A stretch of 45,918 nucleotides of DNA. Origin: an uncultured Lachnospiraceae bacterium. Lineage in GTDB: Bacteria > Bacillota > Clostridia > Lachnospirales > Lachnospiraceae. Every line of letters starts with the position of its first letter. Position 1 is the stretch's first letter. The notes under the pieces were generated by a model that ran no database searches, was not told the origin of the DNA, and worked only from the letters and a program-made list of their open reading frames with translations. Where the stretch lies: assembly GCA_949840915.1 (NCBI GenBank), contig CATKXY010000019.1, positions 1 to 45,918 of the forward strand, written 5' to 3'. Shown here piece by piece: positions 42,865-45,918 of this stretch. The translations under genes were made by a program, and so were the position numbers.

Positions 42865-43233
42865 TCACTCCAGATTGTCCAAATCCAGCTCTCTGCCGTC
42901 TCTCCAGAGGCGTTCCAGATCATAGAGCAGTCTGTTTTCCTTATCAAAAATATGAACAATGATATCACCAAAATCCATGAGTATCCAATTGGCGGTGTCA
43001 TATCCCTCGATCTGTCTGACGGTATATCCGCTCCGTCCCAGCTTTTCTTCCACATTATCGCACATAGCCTGTATCTGACTGCGATTGCTGCCGCCTGCAA
43101 TAATAAAGAGATCGGCCACAACCGAAACTTCACTGATATCGATCAACCGGATGTCCTCAGCCTTTTTATCCTGCATGGCCTTTATGGCGGTGCGCGCCAT
43201 CTCTATCGTCTGTTTCTGTATTTTATTTTCCAT
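42865..43233 (-). CDS. rsfS: Ribosomal silencing factor RsfS
   Basis: 122 residues, SD AGGAG. RsfS binds ribosomal protein uL14 and blocks subunit joining when nutrients fall. The DUF143 pattern is plain: AEDIRLIDISEVSVVADLFIIAGGSNRSQIQAMCDNVEEKL, then GYDTANWILMDFGDIIVHIF and the C-terminal YDLERLWRD. The first 11 bases overlap the end of yqeK. Last gene of the obg cluster and followed by a terminator. Confidence 0.96.
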   Translation of the reverse strand: MENKIQKQTIEMARTAIKAMQDKKAEDIRLIDISEVSVVADLFIIAGGSNRSQIQAMCDNVEEKLGRSGYTVRQIEGYDTANWILMDFGDIIVHIFDKENRLLYDLERLWRDGRELDLDNLE

Positions 43234-43834
43234 ATGCTTCTCCTGTCCTCTGTTGCGGTTCCTGAACGGAACGGTAATAATTGTAAGTCTTGCGGGTCAT
43301 GGGGTCAATCTCCTCGCCGCCGGCCTCCAGATATTTCAAAATATCTTCCAGAATGCACAGGAGCGCAGCATCCAGATCCACAAATGCGAGCCTCCTGATC
43401 TCGTCGAGATTCGGAGCCTTCGCTCTTCCGGGCTCAATATAATCCGCAATAAAAATAATCTTTTCCAGCTTGCTCATGCCGGGCCGGCCCGTGGTGTGAT
43501 TTAAAATTGCATGAATGACATTGGAATCACTTACCCGATACTCCTCCATTGCCAGAAAACTTCCTACTTTTGCGTGGAGCAGGGCCGGATTTCTGCGCTC
43601 GATATCATTGATGCTGATATTGTGCTTCTCGCAGATAGACAAACGCTTTTCGTCCGAGAGACATTTTGCACAGTCATGCAAAAGTCCTGCAAGCTGCGCA
43701 TCTTTTATGGAAGCGCCATGACACATGGCCAATGCCGCCGCCGTATATTCCACTCCCAGCGTATGCTCAAAGCGCCTGTCATCCAGGGCCTTTTCCATCG
43801 CTTTTCTTATTTTCTTCAATTCAATTGTTTTCAT
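43223..43834 (-). CDS. yqeK: HD-domain hydrolase YqeK (symmetrical Ap4A hydrolase)
   Basis: 203 residues. Its start overlaps the end of nadD by four bases and its end overlaps rsfS by 11. HD metal ligands are H24 (FEHTLGVEY), H53-D54 (LLHDCAK) and the downstream H and D in HAILNHTTGRPGM and IIFIADYIEPGR. YqeK homologues hydrolyse diadenosine tetraphosphate symmetrically and bind iron. The position between nadD and rsfS is the classical Firmicute order. Confidence 0.93.
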   Translation of the reverse strand: MKTIELKKIRKAMEKALDDRRFEHTLGVEYTAAALAMCHGASIKDAQLAGLLHDCAKCLSDEKRLSICEKHNISINDIERRNPALLHAKVGSFLAMEEYRVSDSNVIHAILNHTTGRPGMSKLEKIIFIADYIEPGRAKAPNLDEIRRLAFVDLDAALLCILEDILKYLEAGGEEIDPMTRKTYNYYRSVQEPQQRTGEAYGK

Positions 43835-44463
43835 TCCAGCGGTTTTCCTTTTCTATAGAATCCTTTTTCTTCTATATAGGATATCACAGGCTGAGGAGTC
43901 ATATAGCGGATACTCCTGCCCTCCCTGACACATGATCTGATCTCTGTGGAAGATATCTCCAGATTCCGAAAGGGCAAAAGCGTGATCCGCGCACCGAACC
44001 GTTCCTTTAACTGCGCTATCTTTTCCTGCATGGCGTCCGTTGACGCGCCCTGCCGCACTGCGGCCACAAGCTCACAGGCGTCAAATATCCTTGCGGGTTC
44101 TCTCCAATTCTCAATGGTATACAGACAGTCCGCTCCGAATAAAAAAAAGAAAGTTTTTTCCGGATAAGTCTCTCTTAATTCCTCCAACGTCTCATATGTG
44201 TAGGTAGCACCCTGTCGCCTGACCTCTAGATCCGCACAGCGAAACCGGTCATTATCCCGCACCGCAAGCCGGGTCATCTCCAGCCGCTCCTCAGGCAGCG
44301 GCATGTTCTCCGAAGCCTGCCGGCTTCCCTTCATATAAGAAAATCCAGTGGGGACAAACCAGACCTCATCCAGCGAAAGCGCTTCTTTGGCGGCTTCCGC
44401 CATCATCAGATGCCCTATGTGGATGGGATTGAAGGTTCCGCCCATAATACCGATTCTATCCAT
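43831..44463 (-). CDS. nadD: Nicotinate-nucleotide adenylyltransferase
   Basis: 210 residues. It adenylates nicotinate mononucleotide in NAD synthesis. The nucleotidyltransferase motif is GGTFNPIHIGH (8-18) and the C-terminal ISSTEIRSCVREGRSIRY. The loop ALSLDEVWFVPTG after helix A is also typical. It follows yhbY by 29 bases and overlaps yqeK by four, in the expected cluster. Confidence 0.96.
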   Translation of the reverse strand: MDRIGIMGGTFNPIHIGHLMMAEAAKEALSLDEVWFVPTGFSYMKGSRQASENMPLPEERLEMTRLAVRDNDRFRCADLEVRRQGATYTYETLEELRETYPEKTFFFLFGADCLYTIENWREPARIFDACELVAAVRQGASTDAMQEKIAQLKERFGARITLLPFRNLEISSTEIRSCVREGRSIRYMTPQPVISYIEEKGFYRKGKPLE

Positions 44464-44492
44464 AACTCCTCTTATTCCGCCGTGTCCGGCGC

Positions 44493-44783
44493 TTACTCGG
44501 GCAGCACGATCTTCGGCTTGTCCTTATCCGGCTTATAGAGAACGATCTTCCTGCCGATCACCTGTACCACCTGGGAATGCGTTCTCTCCGCCACCATCTC
44601 CGCCACAGCCTTCGGGTCGTCCAGACAATTCTTCAACACGGCTACCTTGATCAGCTCATGATTATTAAAACACTCTCCCACAGCCTCCGTAAGCTCCGGC
44701 GTAAGACTTGATTTCCCGATTTGAAAAACCGGGTCAAGATTGCTGGCAAGGCTTTTTAAATAAGCTCTCTGTTTGCTTGTCAT
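44493..44783 (-). CDS. yhbY: YhbY family RNA-binding (CRM domain) protein
   Basis: 96 residues, SD GAGGAG. The CRM/YhbY fold associates with pre-50S particles. Motifs: LTSKQRAYLKSLASNLDPVFQIGK-type N terminus (KQRAYLKSLASNLDPVFQIG), GECFNNHELIKVAVLKN and VVQVIGRKIVLYK with the conserved GR. It starts 49 bases after obgE, with a GC-rich hairpin (44798-44812) and the 14-base repeat in the gap. Confidence 0.93.
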   Translation of the reverse strand: MTSKQRAYLKSLASNLDPVFQIGKSSLTPELTEAVGECFNNHELIKVAVLKNCLDDPKAVAEMVAERTHSQVVQVIGRKIVLYKPDKDKPKIVLPE

Positions 44784-44788
44784 CTACT

Positions 44789-44812
44789 CCTCATTTCCGC
44801 GCCCCCTGCGCG
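44789..44812 (-). repeat. 14-base repeat copy B with a GC hairpin before yhbY
   Basis: CCTCATTTCCGCGC (44789-44802) is identical to 37311-37324. CGCGC (44798-44802) pairs with GCGCG (44808-44812) around a five-base loop, just upstream of the yhbY SD. The neighbouring bases to ~44825 resemble the sequence before livM (shared GCGCGCTCTG followed by TCAA). Confidence 0.5.
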
Positions 44813-44831
44813 CTCTGTCAATGTATGAATC

Positions 44832-45918
44832 TTATTTATAATAATCGAAGGACAGTCCGTACATACGGACAGTGTCTCCCTCAGAAATTCCCAGACTTTC
44901 AAGCTCCTCCAAAATCCCTGTCTCCTTCAGGAAATTCTGGAAAAAGGCGAATCCCTTCTCGCTCTCCAGATTCGTGTAGCCCAGCATTTTTTCAATACGG
45001 GGCCCCTCTACGACAAACTCGTCCTCCTCCTCGTCATATATCACAGTATATGGCTCATCCGAACAGCCCCCGGCAAGCTCGGGGAAATACTCCTGCTCAA
45101 ATATGGTGGGTTCATCACCGCATTGAAGAAGCATTTCGCTCACTTGATACAAGAGAGGTTTCACGCCCTCCCCGCTCACCGCAGATATCGGAAACACCTG
45201 AATCCCTGCGGGTTCAAACTCTGCCTTCAACAAAGAGACGGGATCGGTATCCGCGCCTTCGTAGATCGCATCAATCTTATTGGCGGCAATCACCTGGGGA
45301 CGTTTGGCCAACAGCGGGTTATATGCCTCCAGTTCCCTGTTGATGGCATAGATATCCGCCACCGGATCACGTCCTTCCGTGCCGGCGGCATCCACAATGT
45401 GAATGATCACCTTCGTACGCTCAATGTGACGCAGAAATTCATGTCCCAGTCCGACTCCCTCGGAAGCGCCTTCGATAAGTCCCGGGATATCCGCGATCAC
45501 AAAGCCTCCGGTTCCCTCAAGGTCCACCACACCCAGATTGGGATTGAGCGTGGTAAAATGATAATTGGCGATCTTGGGACGGGCATTGGTGACGCGGGAG
45601 AGAAAAGTGGATTTACCTACATTGGGAAAGCCCACAAGCCCCACATCTGCAATCATTTTCAGCTCCAGCAAAAGCTCCAGCTCCTGTGCCGGCTGTCCGG
45701 GCTGAGCATATTTGGGAGCCTGCATAGTGCTGGTGGCATAGTGCTGATTGCCGTTTCCGCCGCGGCCGCCCTTAAGCAACACGATACGTCTGTTCTCTCT
45801 ATCGGCACTGGTGATCAGCGCCGCAAATGCGCTCGAAGAACTGGCGGGGGAGGAGATTACGGTTGTGGCCAATGAGGAGACCGGGTTCATGAAAATTGAT
45901 TTTCCGGCGGATGTGTCT
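44832..45918 (-). CDS. obgE: Obg GTPase, 5' end missing
   Basis: Large GTPase required for 50S ribosome maturation and stress responses. The end of the glycine-rich Obg domain is visible (KGGRGGNGNQHYAT), then the G domain: G1 GFPNVGKST, G3 DIPGLIEGASEGVGLGHEFL and G4 AANKID, then the C-terminal OCT domain to LSFDYYK. The frame is open to the window edge, but Obg resemblance stops upstream of SADRENRR, near base 45803. The residues beyond it are serine-rich and fit none of the three minus frames of Obg. The real N-terminal ~100 residues are therefore absent here. An in-frame ATG at 45890 should not be taken as the true start. Confidence 0.88.
   Translation of the reverse strand, partial: DTSAGKSIFMNPVSSLATTVISSPASSSSAFAALITSADRENRRIVLLKGGRGGNGNQHYATSTMQAPKYAQPGQPAQELELLLELKMIADVGLVGFPNVGKSTFLSRVTNARPKIANYHFTTLNPNLGVVDLEGTGGFVIADIPGLIEGASEGVGLGHEFLRHIERTKVIIHIVDAAGTEGRDPVADIYAINRELEAYNPLLAKRPQVIAANKIDAIYEGADTDPVSLLKAEFEPAGIQVFPISAVSGEGVKPLLYQVSEMLLQCGDEPTIFEQEYFPELAGGCSDEPYTVIYDEEEDEFVVEGPRIEKMLGYTNLESEKGFAFFQNFLKETGILEELESLGISEGDTVRMYGLSFDYYK
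45804..45918 (+). other. Terminal segment not homologous to Obg; possible fragment of a plus-strand gene
   Basis: The plus frame through bases 45811-45918 is open and protein-like (VISAANALEELAG, ITVVANEETGFMKIDF), while all minus frames lose Obg character. I do not recognise the plus-strand fragment. It could be an assembly chimera, a contig-end artefact or a rearrangement. Confidence 0.5.

Noticed and set aside
1..45918. tRNA, rRNA, CRISPR array or insertion sequence
   Set aside because: I looked through the intergenic stretches and found no cloverleaf, repeat-spacer array or transposase-like frame.

Overview
The window reads as chromosomal DNA of an anaerobic Firmicute of the class Clostridia, most likely a Lachnospiraceae relative. 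The grounds are GGAGG-type ribosome binding sites almost everywhere, medium G+C, the obg-yhbY-nadD-yqeK-rsfS order, a short HisG with HisZ, RecU, a YneA-like gene divergent from lexA with Firmicute LexA boxes, a YlbJ-like protein and a diverged LspA-like protein between the type IIA topoisomerase genes. The content is mostly core metabolism and information processing. I see no tRNA, rRNA, CRISPR array, insertion sequence or prophage block.

Layout. 1-4.8 kb (+): 3' end of a topoisomerase B subunit (parE-like), an LspA-like membrane protein, an AlkD-type DNA glycosylase and the A subunit (parC-like). 4.8-6.5 kb (+): rsmD, coaD and a coiled-coil protein, closed by a terminator. 6.6-8.9 kb: a membrane-anchored cell-wall amidase convergent with a YlbJ-like protein. 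9.0-15.5 kb (+): an RsuA-type pseudouridine synthase fused to a HAD phosphatase, a YgiQ radical-SAM protein, an SDR, a small membrane protein, an RluA/RluD-type synthase and recU. 15.5-20.8 kb (+): a histidine operon hisZ-G-D-B-IE with its own strong promoter and structured leader. Its last gene carries a degenerate HisA/HisF-like domain ahead of HisI-HisE. 21.3-27 kb (+): a radical-SAM TIGR03960/TIGR03936 fusion, a short RNase G, a NUDIX hydrolase and a D-lactate dehydrogenase-like enzyme. 27-33.9 kb: dtd and an AI-2E-type permease (-), a TtcA-like tRNA thiolase with an overlapping tyrosine recombinase (+), a membrane EAL phosphodiesterase (-) and a cytoplasmic GH5 enzyme (+). 33.9-35.2 kb: an SOS module (yneA-like/lexA) with five LexA-box-like sites. 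35.2-37.3 kb (-): a solitary McrB-type AAA+ protein and a cytidylate-kinase-like protein. 37.4-42.3 kb (-): a branched-chain amino-acid ABC importer livJ-H-M-G-F. 42.5-45.9 kb: a DUF378 protein (+) and the rsfS-yqeK-nadD-yhbY-obgE cluster (-).

No single novel system dominates. The best leads are three domain-architecture oddities (the HisA/F-like pseudoenzyme on HisIE, the RsuA-HAD fusion and the diverged LspA-like protein), the hisZ leader, a triple repeat under the livJ promoter, a solo McrB, and a break in Obg homology in the last ~115 bases that looks like an assembly or rearrangement junction.
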